A stretch of DNA of 64,000 bases from NCBI RefSeq assembly GCF_003814875.1, contig NZ_RKQF01000001.1, positions 6,014,001-6,078,000 on the forward strand, in the 5' to 3' direction. The DNA comes from Streptomyces sp. Ag109_O5-1. Its GTDB lineage: Bacteria > Actinomycetota > Actinomycetes > Streptomycetales > Streptomycetaceae. Both the position numbers and the translations under genes were made by a program. Under the pieces are notes generated by a model, which saw only the letters and a list, made by a program, of their open reading frames with translations, did no database searches and was not told the DNA's origin. Positions 34,895 to 43,645 of this stretch are shown one piece after another (position 1 is the first letter of the stretch; every line of letters begins with the position of its first letter).

Positions 34895-35107
34895 GTGCTC
34901 GGACGCACATCCGCACGCCCCACCGCACGCCCCCACTCCCGCATGCGCTCGATCGGGGGGACCCCCACCGCCCGTAGCGTCGCCGCCGCCGTCATAGCGG
35001 TGGCCGCGCTGATCACCGCCGCGAACGCCGGCCCGGCCAGAGCGACGGACGGCTCCCCGGGCTCATCGACCCCGGCCACGGCCCAGCACGCAGCCGGCCC
35101 CCGCTAG
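34895..35107 (+). CDS. Small exported peptide, unknown
   Basis: A frame of 70 residues starts at GTG 34895 behind GAGG at 5 bases. It shows a basic N-terminal region, a hydrophobic segment SVAAAVIAVAALITAANA and a possible cleavage after GPARA, leaving a mature C-terminal peptide of about 20 residues (TDGSPGSSTPATAQHAAGPR). It has no relatives that I recognise. Its position, divergent from an XRE-TPR regulator gene, would suit a signalling peptide, but this is speculation. The composition fits coding GC bias. Confidence 0.5.
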   Translation: MLGRTSARPTARPHSRMRSIGGTPTARSVAAAVIAVAALITAANAGPARATDGSPGSSTPATAQHAAGPR

Positions 35108-35610
35108 AAGTTCTCCCGGCGTCGCCGCTCAGAACTCCACCGCGTCGACAGGCCGGCTCACCCGCACACCGCTCGGTACCCCACGTCCGACAGCTACGTC
35201 CGCCACAGCTCCCGGGTCGGCCCGCTGCCGCCCGCCCTGGCGCACACCCTACTCTCCGCGTGCCCGGAGTCGATGTCGTACCGCTGGAGGGGGACATGGG
35301 CGCTGCAGCCGGCCGTCCGCGCTCCGGCGCAGTTCGCGTGCGAGCCACTGAACGGGACCATCCTCCGGGTCCGCCGGTCTCTCTGGACGCCCCATGTGCG
35401 CATACGACGTCCGGAGCGGTTCACCTCATGGTTACAAGTTTCAATCAAGGGTTCCGGCGACCCCCGAACCTGTGGACGCCCGTTGATCAATTCGGCGAAA
35501 TGCCGCCCCCTGTTTGACAGAAAGCCCTTCCATCGCACGCCCGGGACCGCCAGCCTCTCCCCAACCGGATGTCATGTCCGGAACGAATCGTGGACCGACT
35601 GGAGCCCCCG
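35108..35610. other. 503-base stretch without a convincing gene
   Basis: Several short frames exist on both strands, but none shows a start with a ribosome site together with Streptomyces codon bias. The right 150 bases have lower GC (for example around 35425-35515) and probably contain the promoter of the NLP gene. Confidence 0.5.
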
Positions 35611-36375
35611 ATGTCCCGAACCAGAACCCACCGCCTCGGCCGAGCGGCCGCCGTCGTGGGCAGCGCCGCCGCGCTCACCATCGCCCTGCCGTTCAGCGCC
35701 TCCGCGGGCGTGCTGCAGAACCTGCCCGAGAACGCGACGACGTTCCAGAAGTTCTTCGAGCCGCTGTACGACTACGACACGGACAGCTGCTACCCCGCCG
35801 CCGCCATCGACCCCGACGGCAACCTCAACGGCGGCCTGAAGCCCACCGGTTCGATCACCGGCAGCTGCCGCACCGGCCACCTCGACCGCGCCAACACCTA
35901 CTCGCGGGCCAAGTGCAACAACGGCTGGTGCGGGATCATCTACGCCAGCTACTTCGAGAAGGACGAGGCGTCCCCGGGCATCGGCCACCGCCACGACTGG
36001 GAGTGCATCGTCGTCTGGGTCAAGCAGGGCGCCGACTACCCGTCGTACCTGTCCGCCTCCCAGCACGGCGACTTCGAGACCGAGGCGGTCGCCGACGTCC
36101 CGATGAGCAGCCAGCGCGTCCAGGTCGTCTACCACAAGGACGGCCTGAGCACCCACGACTTCCGGTTCGCCAAGTGGGGCGAGACCCCGGAGAACGACGA
36201 CGCCGCCTGGCACCAGGAGAACCTGCTCACCTGGGACAACATGGCGTCCAACCTGCGCGACATCCTCAACGCCTCCGACTGGGGCGACGCCAACTTCCCG
36301 CTCCAGGACGCGAAGTTCGACGACCACCTCAACAAGGCCAAGCCGAGCGCGATCACGTTCGACGCGTACGCCTGA
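35611..36375 (+). CDS. NPP1/NLP family necrosis-inducing secreted protein
   Basis: The 254-residue protein has a signal peptide (LGRAAAVVGSAAALTIALPF then SASA, cleavage about residue 33) and a mature NLP fold. The diagnostic heptapeptide GHRHDWE is at residues 125-131, supplying the metal-binding acidic cavity. Cys pairs are seen at DSCYPAA/GSCRTG and AKCNNGWCG. NLPs of microbes bind plant glycosylinositol phosphorylceramides and permeabilise dicot membranes, so it may be a plant-directed cytolysin; some NLPs are non-toxic. ATG 35611 follows GGAG at 6 bases. The length is normal for the family. Confidence 0.93.
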   Translation: MSRTRTHRLGRAAAVVGSAAALTIALPFSASAGVLQNLPENATTFQKFFEPLYDYDTDSCYPAAAIDPDGNLNGGLKPTGSITGSCRTGHLDRANTYSRAKCNNGWCGIIYASYFEKDEASPGIGHRHDWECIVVWVKQGADYPSYLSASQHGDFETEAVADVPMSSQRVQVVYHKDGLSTHDFRFAKWGETPENDDAAWHQENLLTWDNMASNLRDILNASDWGDANFPLQDAKFDDHLNKAKPSAITFDAYA

Positions 36376-36412
36376 CCAACTCCCGTCCTCCGCAAGGGAA
36401 TCCGGATGTCGA

Positions 36413-36435
36413 TTGTCAGTGGCATGACCTAGTGT
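36413..36435 (+). promoter_or_regulatory. PafBC-type (RecA-NDp) DNA damage promoter
   Basis: TTGTCAGTG, eight bases, then TAGTGT matches the actinobacterial RecA-independent DNA-damage promoter (TTGTCRGTG-N8-TANNNT, recalled from memory), which is activated by PafBC in mycobacteria. It points toward the gene at 36549, with a start of transcription expected near 36442. Confidence 0.7.
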
Positions 36436-36452
36436 TCGTTGCATCCGCCACA

Positions 36453-36503
36453 CGCGGCCCACAGAGAACTCACATACGAGAACTCACAGACTCGTGGGCC
36501 GCG
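36453..36503 (+). repeat. Inverted repeat with internal direct repeats in a 5-prime leader
   Basis: CGCGGCCCAC (36453-36462) and GTGGGCCGCG (36494-36503) are perfect complements. The 31-base loop holds GAGAACTCACA twice (36464-36474 and 36478-36488). It lies just after the predicted transcription start and could be an attenuator, terminator or RNA stability element. Confidence 0.7.
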
Positions 36504-36548
36504 TTCCGTGGCGCCCACTTACATTCGATCCGGGGGGTTCGAATCAGC

Positions 36549-38525
36549 GTGCGTATGCGCACCGTCACGGCCGCCACCACCCTGGCGGTCCTCTTCAGCT
36601 CCGCGGCCCTGGCCGCCACTCCGGCCTTCGCCGACACCAGCGCCCCGCTGCCGGTCAAGTCGCTGGGCGACATCGTCGTCGACGGCGCTCACCAACAGGT
36701 CTTCATCAGCGACCCGAGCAACGGCAAGATCGTCGTCACCGACTACTCGGGCAATGTGCTCAAGCAGCTCACCACCAACCTCTCCGGGGTCAACGGCCTC
36801 GAGCTGTCCGCCGACTCCGGCACCCTCTACGCGGCCGTGCGGGACCTGGACGCCATCGCCGTCATCGACACCGCGACGGACACCGAGACCACCAGCTACA
36901 CGGTCGGCGACAAGCCGCGGAGCGTCGCCCTCGCGGGCGGCAGGCTGTGGTTCGGCTACGGCGGTGACGCGGCCGGCAACATCGGCTCGGTCGACCTGAC
37001 CGACGCCCAGCACACGGTCACCTTGAACCAGGACAACAGCTGGTACTCCGCGCCCGTCCTGGACGCGGCGCCGGGCACCGACATCCTGGTCGCCGGCGAC
37101 CACGACACCAGCCCCGCCTCCCTGACCTCGTACGACGTCTCGTCGGGCAGCGCGACCCAGCTGGCCCACATCCGCACCGACGGCGGCGACGTCAGCGACC
37201 TCCAGGTCACCCCCGACGGCAAGGACGTCGTGGTGGCGAGCGGAGCCCCGTACTACCACCAGGTGTACAAGACGTCCGACCTCAACGAGGACGGCAAGTA
37301 CACCACCACCGCCTACCCGAACTCCGTCGCCATCGCGCCCGACGGCACGGTCGCGGCCGGCAGCAACGCTTCCTACGACAAGGACATCTACGTCTTCAAC
37401 CCGGGCAGCAGCGAGGCCGTCCGCAGCTACGACCTGCCGAACACCGGCGGCGGCAGCGGCTCCGACCTCGTCGCCGCCGCGGGCCTGGCCTGGGCGCCGG
37501 ACGGCTCCCGCCTGTTCGCGGTGACCTCCAACAGCCAGGGCGCGTACTCCCTGCGCGAGTACGACAGCCCGGCCAAGGCCGCCAGCACCGTCACGGTCGA
37601 CGCCCCGGCGTCGGCGACGCGCGCCAAGAAACTCACCGTCACCGGCACGGTCTCCTCGACGGTCCCGATCCCGGCGGATGAGCAGCTCACGGTCACCCGC
37701 ACCGACCTGGAGTCCCCGAACGGCAAGGCGCTGCCCGCCGTCACCCTCAAGGGGGACGGCACCTACTCCTTCACCGACACCCCGCCGGCCGGCGGCAAGG
37801 TGACGTACAAGGTCTCCTACGCGGGCGACGCCGGACACGCGGCGGCCGCCGGCAAGGACACCGTCGACGTCTCCCGTGCGAAGCCCACGCTGACGCTGAA
37901 CAACAACGGCAAGGTGTACGCGTACGGGAAGGACGTGAAGTTCACGGCCCATCTCGGCACGACGTACAAGAACCGCACGGTGGAGATCTGGGCCGACCCG
38001 TTCGGCTCGGACAAGCCCGCCAAGAAGGTGAAGTCCGGCAAGGTCGACGCGCACGGCAACCTGTCCGTCACCCTCGACCTCAAGCGCGACACCAAGGTCA
38101 CCGCGAAGTTCTCGGGCGACGCGCGCTGGCAGCCGCGGTCGGTGTCCAGCACGGTGGGCGCCAAGGTCAGCGTGTCGATGTCGGTCAGCCGCCAGTACAA
38201 GACGAAGTCCGCCTGGGGCCAGACGTACTACGTCTTCCACCAGACCAAGAACCCGCTGTTCACGACCAAGATGCCGTACTACGACGGCCGTTCGCAGCGG
38301 TTCGACTTCCAGGTCTACTACCAGGGCAAGTGGTACTCGGGCGGCGACTCCGCGTACTTCCGGCTCGCCACCAGCGGCCTCTCCTCGGTCGAGTTCACGG
38401 GCAACCACAAGGAGGACGTCGGCTGGCGCTTCCGCGTCCGCTCCGACTACATCAACGGCGGCTCGGGCGACACGGTCAACTCGACCACGTACGGCGCGTG
38501 GAAGTACTTCATGTTCACCGGCTGA
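36549..38525 (+). CDS. Secreted beta-propeller/Ig-like repeat protein
   Basis: The 658-residue exported protein has a signal peptide (TVTAATTLAVLFSSAALAAT). A YVTN/YncE-like beta-propeller of about 300 residues follows (repeats such as LPVKSLGDIVVDGAHQQVFI and VNGLELSADSGTLYAAV). Then come bacterial Ig-like domains (ASTVTVDAPASATRAKKLTV, KVTYKVSYAGDAGH, KNRTVEIWADPFG) and a C-terminal beta-rich domain. The function is unknown; such proteins are abundant Streptomyces exoproteins. GTG 36549 or ATG 36555 can start it, with a G-rich run 11 bases before GTG. The DNA-damage-type promoter and hairpin lie upstream, which would be odd regulation for an exoprotein. Confidence 0.82.
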   Translation: MRMRTVTAATTLAVLFSSAALAATPAFADTSAPLPVKSLGDIVVDGAHQQVFISDPSNGKIVVTDYSGNVLKQLTTNLSGVNGLELSADSGTLYAAVRDLDAIAVIDTATDTETTSYTVGDKPRSVALAGGRLWFGYGGDAAGNIGSVDLTDAQHTVTLNQDNSWYSAPVLDAAPGTDILVAGDHDTSPASLTSYDVSSGSATQLAHIRTDGGDVSDLQVTPDGKDVVVASGAPYYHQVYKTSDLNEDGKYTTTAYPNSVAIAPDGTVAAGSNASYDKDIYVFNPGSSEAVRSYDLPNTGGGSGSDLVAAAGLAWAPDGSRLFAVTSNSQGAYSLREYDSPAKAASTVTVDAPASATRAKKLTVTGTVSSTVPIPADEQLTVTRTDLESPNGKALPAVTLKGDGTYSFTDTPPAGGKVTYKVSYAGDAGHAAAAGKDTVDVSRAKPTLTLNNNGKVYAYGKDVKFTAHLGTTYKNRTVEIWADPFGSDKPAKKVKSGKVDAHGNLSVTLDLKRDTKVTAKFSGDARWQPRSVSSTVGAKVSVSMSVSRQYKTKSAWGQTYYVFHQTKNPLFTTKMPYYDGRSQRFDFQVYYQGKWYSGGDSAYFRLATSGLSSVEFTGNHKEDVGWRFRVRSDYINGGSGDTVNSTTYGAWKYFMFTG

Positions 38526-38531
38526 GCCGCG

Positions 38532-39587
38532 TCACTGGGTCTGCAACTGCCGGAGGTGCTGCTGGACATGGTCCAGGGCACCCTCCCGGCGGCCCGGCAC
38601 CCTCAGTCTCAACTCCGCGAGCGCGGGCCCGAGTTCACGGGCCCGCGCCGCGTCCTTGATGGCACCCCACTGGTGATGGGCACGGTCCACGGCGGCCTCG
38701 ACCTGCGGTGCGTCGGCGGGCTGCCCCGCGCCCAGCCGGGCGCTCGCCACCGTCAGCCAGGTACGGCAACTGCGCGCCGCGTCCCCCGCGAACATCGCGA
38801 GATCGGCCCGTACCTCGGACCAGTGCAGCGCGTCCTCGGACGACGGTCCGTGCGCCCGTGCGGCGGCCTGCTCCCACCGCGCCGCCAGCTCGTCCGCCTC
38901 CGCGTACCGACCGTCCCGCGCGGCGGCGCTGATGACGTCGTGCGGATCCCCGCTGTCGGCCGTGTACGTACTGAACAGCACATTGCCCGCGACCTCGGCC
39001 CCGATCCGGGCCAGCACCTGCTGGTGCAACTGCCCCATCGCCGGCCGGTGCCCACTCCGCAACACGGTCGCCACGGCCTTCATGTACGACGGTGCGGCGA
39101 CCTCCCGCCGGGCGGGCCGGGGCGCGATACGCCCGTACACGGCGTTGTTCCGCCCTGAGTCGAGGGGGACGGTGCGCAGTTGCTCCCAGGTCTCGGGATC
39201 CGCGTGCAGATCGAGGACGAGAGTCGTCGCCCCGGCGGGCCGCAGCCGCAGCTCCTCCCGGATCCAGTGCCAGGGGAGCCCTGTGTAGCGGACGGTGGCC
39301 GACGTGGTCCGCGCTAGCGCGAGATGCGGCAGCCGCTGCCTGCGGTCCAGATGCAACTGCCCCGTGACGAACACGGTCAGCGGGCCGGGGGCGGCCGCGG
39401 CGGCCCGCAGCCGGGTGAGGACGGCCTGCGGCTCCAGGGGGTCGGCGAGTTCGACGACGTTGGCGGTGTCGGTGCCGGAGAGTATCGCCGGGGGTACGGC
39501 CGCGAGCACGGGGAGCACGGAGGCGGCGTCCACCAGACGCGCTTTGCCCACCGGCGAGACCGCGAGCAGCAACACGGTTCCGGGCAT
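38532..39587 (-). CDS. Conserved Streptomyces protein of unknown function
   Basis: The 351-residue cytoplasmic protein starts PGTVLLLAVSPVGKARLVDA. The N-terminal half is alpha/beta, with LTVFVTGQLHLDRRQRLPHL and TTLVLDLHADPETWEQL strands; their placement vaguely recalls a degenerate caspase-like fold (His and Cys segments), but no catalytic dyad is seen. The C-terminal half is helical and TPR-like (AARDGRYAEADELAARWEQA). I do not recognise the family with confidence. ATG 39587 follows GGGGAGGG. It converges with the propeller gene. Confidence 0.65.
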   Translation of the reverse strand: MPGTVLLLAVSPVGKARLVDAASVLPVLAAVPPAILSGTDTANVVELADPLEPQAVLTRLRAAAAAPGPLTVFVTGQLHLDRRQRLPHLALARTTSATVRYTGLPWHWIREELRLRPAGATTLVLDLHADPETWEQLRTVPLDSGRNNAVYGRIAPRPARREVAAPSYMKAVATVLRSGHRPAMGQLHQQVLARIGAEVAGNVLFSTYTADSGDPHDVISAAARDGRYAEADELAARWEQAAARAHGPSSEDALHWSEVRADLAMFAGDAARSCRTWLTVASARLGAGQPADAPQVEAAVDRAHHQWGAIKDAARARELGPALAELRLRVPGRREGALDHVQQHLRQLQTQ

Positions 39588-39821
39588 CGGGCCCTCCCCT
39601 TTGTTCCCCAGGTTCACTTACGTCAGCACGTTAACCGCTGCGCTTGCAAAGCGGGGGGCGCGGGAGGAGTTTGGGCCGGGATGGGGGTGTTACGGGGTAC
39701 ACCCAAAACGAAAAGCCCACGCCACCCCACCCGCACCCTCTTGCCGCACCCCCCTTTGTCCGCCGCAACGGCGCTCAGCCACGACGGTGGTCTCCGGCGA
39801 ATGCCCGATCGGCCCGTGCCG

Positions 39822-40982
39822 CTAGTGGGGCGCTGTGGCTCGGTGCACTGCGAAGATCGTGGTGTCGTCCGAGAGGTGACCCTGGGTGTGACGGAGTACT
39901 CCGTCGCGGACCTGGGCGACCAGGAGGCGCGGGTCGGAGGTGGGGGACCGGGCGAGGTCGTCGGAGAGGGCGTAGAACTCGCCGTCGCCGTCTCTCGCTT
40001 CTGTCACGCCGTCCGTCGTGATGAGGAGGGTCTCGTCGGGGGAGAGGGTAACCGTGAGGGTCGGCGGGGGACCGGCAACCGACGCCAACTCGCCTATGCC
40101 CAGCGGTAGTCCGTGCCCCGGCGGCAGGGAGCGGACCCCTGTCGGGCCCACCGCCAGCGGCGGCTCGTGGCCGAAGTTGACGATCTCCACGACGTCGGGG
40201 GCGCCCGGCGGAAAGCCCAGGAGGACCGCCGTAGCGAAGCGGTCGCCGTCGTCGCGGCCCAGGGCGACCGTGTGGCTCCGGTGGCGGACCATCCGGGTCT
40301 CCAGACGGTCGGCCACCGTCGCCAGGTCCTTCTCGTGATAACCGGCCTCCCGGAATGTGCCGAGCAGCGCCGCCGCCGTCTCCACCGCGCCCAGGCCCTT
40401 CCCCTGGACGTCCCCCACCAGCACCCGCGTCCCGTGCGGCCCCGGCTGAATGTCGTAGAAGTCGCCGCCCACCCGAGCCTCCGTGTCGGCGGCGAGATAG
40501 ACCGCCGCGTGCTCCAGCCCCGCCCACCCCGACGGCAGCGGACGCAGCACGGTGCGCCGGGTCGTCTCGGCGATGTCCCGCATGTGCAGCATCCGCCGTT
40601 CGCCGTTCAGCCGGAACGCGCAGGCGAGGGTGGCCAGCAGCCCGGCGAGGGCGACCAGGACGAAGTCGGGCAGCCCGGCCTGGTACCGGCGGGGCCAGAA
40701 GTTGTCCACGACGACGTAGTCGAGGACCGAGAGCACCGCGAAGGCGGCCGTCGTCCAGAGCCCGCAGATCGCCGCCGCGATACCGGGCACCAGCACGATC
40801 CAGAAGATGATCCGGAGGTGCTCCGCGGTGTTGAGGTCGACCAGCGTGATCCCCGCCAGCAGCAGGAACGGCGGCACCCAGGCGATGCTCCTACCCCGGA
40901 CCCGCAGCAGATCCCTCCGCTGCCACAGGGCCCGGTGGTCGGTCACGAGAGACAGGGAAACACGCGCCGGGACGGGCCGCAT
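39822..40982 (-). CDS. Membrane-bound PP2C/SpoIIE-type serine phosphatase
   Basis: The 386-residue protein has four or five N-terminal transmembrane helices (SIAWVPPFLLLAGITLV, HLRIIFWIVLVPGIAAAICG and others), then a C-terminal SpoIIE phosphatase domain with the metal-binding motifs GGDFYDI, VGDVQGKGLGAV, TDGVTEARD and SDDTTIF. It should dephosphorylate an anti-sigma factor antagonist or similar phosphoserine protein at the membrane. ATG 40982 is preferred but lacks a Shine-Dalgarno; GTG 40946 is an alternative. No partner anti-sigma or antagonist gene is adjacent. Confidence 0.87.
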   Translation of the reverse strand: MRPVPARVSLSLVTDHRALWQRRDLLRVRGRSIAWVPPFLLLAGITLVDLNTAEHLRIIFWIVLVPGIAAAICGLWTTAAFAVLSVLDYVVVDNFWPRRYQAGLPDFVLVALAGLLATLACAFRLNGERRMLHMRDIAETTRRTVLRPLPSGWAGLEHAAVYLAADTEARVGGDFYDIQPGPHGTRVLVGDVQGKGLGAVETAAALLGTFREAGYHEKDLATVADRLETRMVRHRSHTVALGRDDGDRFATAVLLGFPPGAPDVVEIVNFGHEPPLAVGPTGVRSLPPGHGLPLGIGELASVAGPPPTLTVTLSPDETLLITTDGVTEARDGDGEFYALSDDLARSPTSDPRLLVAQVRDGVLRHTQGHLSDDTTIFAVHRATAPH

Positions 40983-41088
40983 GTCGTACGGGACCGGACG
41001 GGTTCGACGGGATCGGACGGCCGACTTGCCACGGGGTACCCGCAGGTGTGCCCTGGAAGGTGGGGGGCGAGGAGAGAGGAGAGCTCTC

Positions 41089-41529
41089 ATGGCTCAAGCG
41101 GCACCCACGTCCGGCGGTATGGCCCGGGGCGGCCGTACACCCGACATCTTCAGCACCCGGACCCATGCGAGGGCCCGGGTGGCGATACCCGTGGTGACCG
41201 GCCTCATCTACGGCTACTGGGCCGCCGCCAACCGTCGCGCCGGCGGGCCCATCACCGGCTGGAACCTGCTGTCCGGCTTCATCAGCGCGTTCGTGTTCGC
41301 GGTCGTGCTGTGGGCCGTCATGACCTTCGCCCCGCGGCTGCGCCGGGAGCTGCACGCGGCGGTGTGGGCGGCGTTCGCCGGCATCGCGTTCGGCTTCCTG
41401 TACAGCTCGTCCGGCGAGGCGATCCTGCGGTCCATCGGCATGTCGCTCGCCGTCGCGGCCGTCGTCCTCATCCTCACGTTCTACCGCTTCTACACGCACG
41501 AGGACGCGGCCGGGCATCGCATCCGGTAG
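41089..41529 (+). CDS. Small multi-span membrane protein
   Basis: The 146-residue protein has a polar N-terminus and four hydrophobic segments (VAIPVVTGLIYGYWAA, LLSGFISAFVFAVVLWAVM, AAVWAAFAGIAFGFLY, SIGMSLAVAAVVLILTFYRF). It is of unknown function and widespread in Streptomyces by general appearance. ATG 41089 follows AGAGGAG. It is divergent from the phosphatase gene and followed by two strong hairpins. Confidence 0.75.
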   Translation: MAQAAPTSGGMARGGRTPDIFSTRTHARARVAIPVVTGLIYGYWAAANRRAGGPITGWNLLSGFISAFVFAVVLWAVMTFAPRLRRELHAAVWAAFAGIAFGFLYSSSGEAILRSIGMSLAVAAVVLILTFYRFYTHEDAAGHRIR

Positions 41530-41547
41530 CGCGCCGCGACGTCGTTT

Positions 41548-41585
41548 ACAGCGTCACAGGCGTCGTACGACGCCTGTGACGCTGT
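41548..41585 (+). terminator. Palindromic terminator hairpin
   Basis: A perfect 18-base-pair inverted repeat (starting ACAGCGTCACAGG) with only TA at its centre lies 18 bases after the preceding stop codon. Confidence 0.75.
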
Positions 41586-41587
41586 AC

Positions 41588-41629
41588 GCGTGGGCCCCGG
41601 CCCCGGCATGCCACGGCCGGGGCCCACGC
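41588..41629 (+). terminator. Second terminator hairpin
   Basis: Stem GCGTGGGCCCCGGCC/GGCCGGGGCCCACGC (15 pairs) encloses a 12-base loop, directly after the first hairpin. The two form a tandem terminator. Confidence 0.75.
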
Positions 41630-41896
41630 ATTCCCCTTTACCCCTCACCAGTCGTCGAGGCCACTCGGGGGGCTCGACGACGTCCATGCGAAGCCGCTCC
41701 GGTCGTTCCAGCGGGGAGGAGATCTCCGGAGATCCCCTCGAATCCAGGAAACACCCGTTCGGGTCAACCCTCCACCGGAGCGCGGCGCCCCAAGGGTTTC
41801 CGGTGCCTTCGCCGCCGTACCGTCCGTTCGGCTCGACTTGGGTCTCCCGATGCCCCGGATGCAGTCCTCCCGCTCGCCTGACCGGCCCTCAGCGGC
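41630..41896. other. Intergenic stretch after the tandem terminator
   Basis: No gene is supported in this 267-base part of the 41530-41896 gap (hairpins occupy the left). A weak hairpin GTCGTCGAG/CTCGACGAC lies at about 41650-41680. The promoter for the next gene is presumably here. Confidence 0.45.
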
Positions 41897-42937
41897 TTGC
41901 CTGGAAGCGTGCCCCCAGTGCCCCCAGCGCCCCCAGGGCCGCCGGCACCCCCAGGGCCCGCGCGGCCACCGCGGCTCACCCGGCCCGCCCGGCCCGCCCG
42001 GCCTGCCCGGCCCGCGTCCCTCCAGCGTGCCCTGTCGGCCCTGCTGATCGCGCTGTCCTGCCTGCTGCTGCCGTTCGGCGCGCTGGCGGCCTGGGCGGCG
42101 TACGGGTTGGCGGACACCGGACAGTACGTCAGCACGATGGCACCGCTGGCCGACGACCCGGACGTCCGGGACGCCGTGGCGGACACGGTCGGCGACGGCA
42201 TCATGCGCGAGGTGGACGTCGGCCGGCCGATGCGCGGCACGGTGGCGCCGTTCGTGCGCGAGGCGGTCCGCTCGTTCACCCAGACCCGGGCGTTCCGGCT
42301 GGCCTGGGACGCGGGCAACCGGGCCACCCACGACGCCGTCCTGAGCGCGCTCCAGGACGAGCGCGAGGAGTCCGTGACCGTCGATCTCGCCCCGGTCACC
42401 GCCCAGGTCAGGGACCAGCTCGCCGAGAACCATGTGCCGTTCGCGGCCCGTATCCCGGTCCAGCACACGGCCGTCGCGGTCCTCCCGGCCGCCGAACTCG
42501 ACCAGCTCCGGAAGGGGTTCCACGTGCTCGAAGTCGCCGGCTTCTGGCTTCCCGTCGCGGCCGTCGTCTTCGCGGTCTGCGGTATCGCCCTCGCCGTCCA
42601 CCGCCGTCGTGCCGTCACGGCGACCGCGCTGGGCACGGCCCTGGGCGGCGCCCTGCTGGGCCTGGCCCTCACCGTGGGCCGCCGGCTCACCCTGGCCGAC
42701 CTGCCGTCCGACGTCCCGCACCCGGCGGCCGCCGCGGTCTACGACGCCCTGACGTCCACCCTGCGCACGGTCTCCTGGCTGCTGCTCGCCCTCGGCCTCA
42801 CGGTCGCGGCCCTGGCCTGGCTCAGCCGCTACGCCCGCCGCCCTTCCCCGGTGCACGAACCGGCCTCCGACACGCCCGATTCCCCGTCTCTCAGTGCGGA
42901 TTCACAGAATTCTGACCAGAACATGCCAGTCACGTAA
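41897..42937 (+). CDS. Membrane protein with Pro/Arg-rich N-terminus
   Basis: The protein has up to 346 residues. The first 40 residues are a Pro/Gly/Arg-rich low-complexity tract with collagen-like PGPARP repeats. One transmembrane helix follows (LSALLIALSCLLLPFGALAA), then an extracytoplasmic domain of about 130 residues, and three more helices (FWLPVAAVVFAVCGIALAV, ALGTALGGALLGLALTV, TVSWLLLALGLTVAALAWL). The function is unknown. TTG 41897 is the outermost start; GTG 41909 and 41918 are as plausible, none with a strong ribosome site. The tract raises doubt about the true N-terminus. Confidence 0.65.
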   Translation: MPGSVPPVPPAPPGPPAPPGPARPPRLTRPARPARPARPASLQRALSALLIALSCLLLPFGALAAWAAYGLADTGQYVSTMAPLADDPDVRDAVADTVGDGIMREVDVGRPMRGTVAPFVREAVRSFTQTRAFRLAWDAGNRATHDAVLSALQDEREESVTVDLAPVTAQVRDQLAENHVPFAARIPVQHTAVAVLPAAELDQLRKGFHVLEVAGFWLPVAAVVFAVCGIALAVHRRRAVTATALGTALGGALLGLALTVGRRLTLADLPSDVPHPAAAAVYDALTSTLRTVSWLLLALGLTVAALAWLSRYARRPSPVHEPASDTPDSPSLSADSQNSDQNMPVT

Positions 42938-43051
42938 CCAGCTGCTCCGCCAGGAGTCATGTGGCGGGCGCCCTGGCCGAGCACTGTGGCGCAACGACGG
43001 CCGCCGGTACGGAACACCGGCGGCCGACGTGAGCTGAGGAGCCCCCACCCG

Positions 43052-43645
43052 ATGAACCGTCTCACCGCGCGCCGTGCCGCCGTCACCGTGACGGCCGGCC
43101 TCGCCCTGTCGTTCGCCGCCGCCCTGCCCGCGCAGGCCGCCGACTCGACCGTCACCGAGGCCCAGTGGCTGTCCGACGTCGCCGCCGTCACCGGCCCCGC
43201 GCAGACCTACATCGACTCCCGCGCCGCCGCCAACACCTCCGGCGCCAGGCTGGCGATCGTCCTCGACATCGACAACACCTCGCTGGCGAGCTACTTCCAG
43301 GGCGGCTACCCCACCCCCGCCACCGCCCCGGTGCTGGCCCTCGCCCAGGACGCGCACGCCAAGGGCGTCAGCGTGTTCTTCGTGAGCGCCCGCACCAACC
43401 TGATCGACCTGGCCACCAAGTACAACCTGACCCACGTCGGTTACACGGTCGACGGCCTCTACACCCGCACGCTCGCCGAGATCGCGAGCGAGAGCGTCGC
43501 CGACTTCAAGACCTCCCAGCGCAAGGCGATCGAGACCGACGGCTACGACATCGTCGCCAACATCGGCAACAACACCACGGACCTGTCCGGTGGTTACGCC
43601 GACACCACCTACAAGCTGCCGGACTACGACGGCCTGCTGGACTGA
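43052..43645 (+). CDS. Secreted HAD-family acid phosphatase
   Basis: The 197-residue protein has a Sec signal peptide (AAVTVTAGLALSFAAALP then AQAA) and a class III (HAD, acid phosphatase B-like) domain: nucleophile motif LAIVLDIDNTSLASY, SVFFVSARTN and the late acidic motif region IVANIGNNTTDLSGGYAD. It should hydrolyse phosphomonoesters outside the cell. ATG 43052 lies behind GAGGAG. Its 3-prime end overlaps the converging MocR gene by 22 bases. Confidence 0.88.
   Translation: MNRLTARRAAVTVTAGLALSFAAALPAQAADSTVTEAQWLSDVAAVTGPAQTYIDSRAAANTSGARLAIVLDIDNTSLASYFQGGYPTPATAPVLALAQDAHAKGVSVFFVSARTNLIDLATKYNLTHVGYTVDGLYTRTLAEIASESVADFKTSQRKAIETDGYDIVANIGNNTTDLSGGYADTTYKLPDYDGLLD

Noticed and set aside
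38532..39587. Active caspase-like protease
   Set aside because: The segments that would hold the His/Cys dyad read QLHLD and DLHAD; no catalytic Cys is seen.
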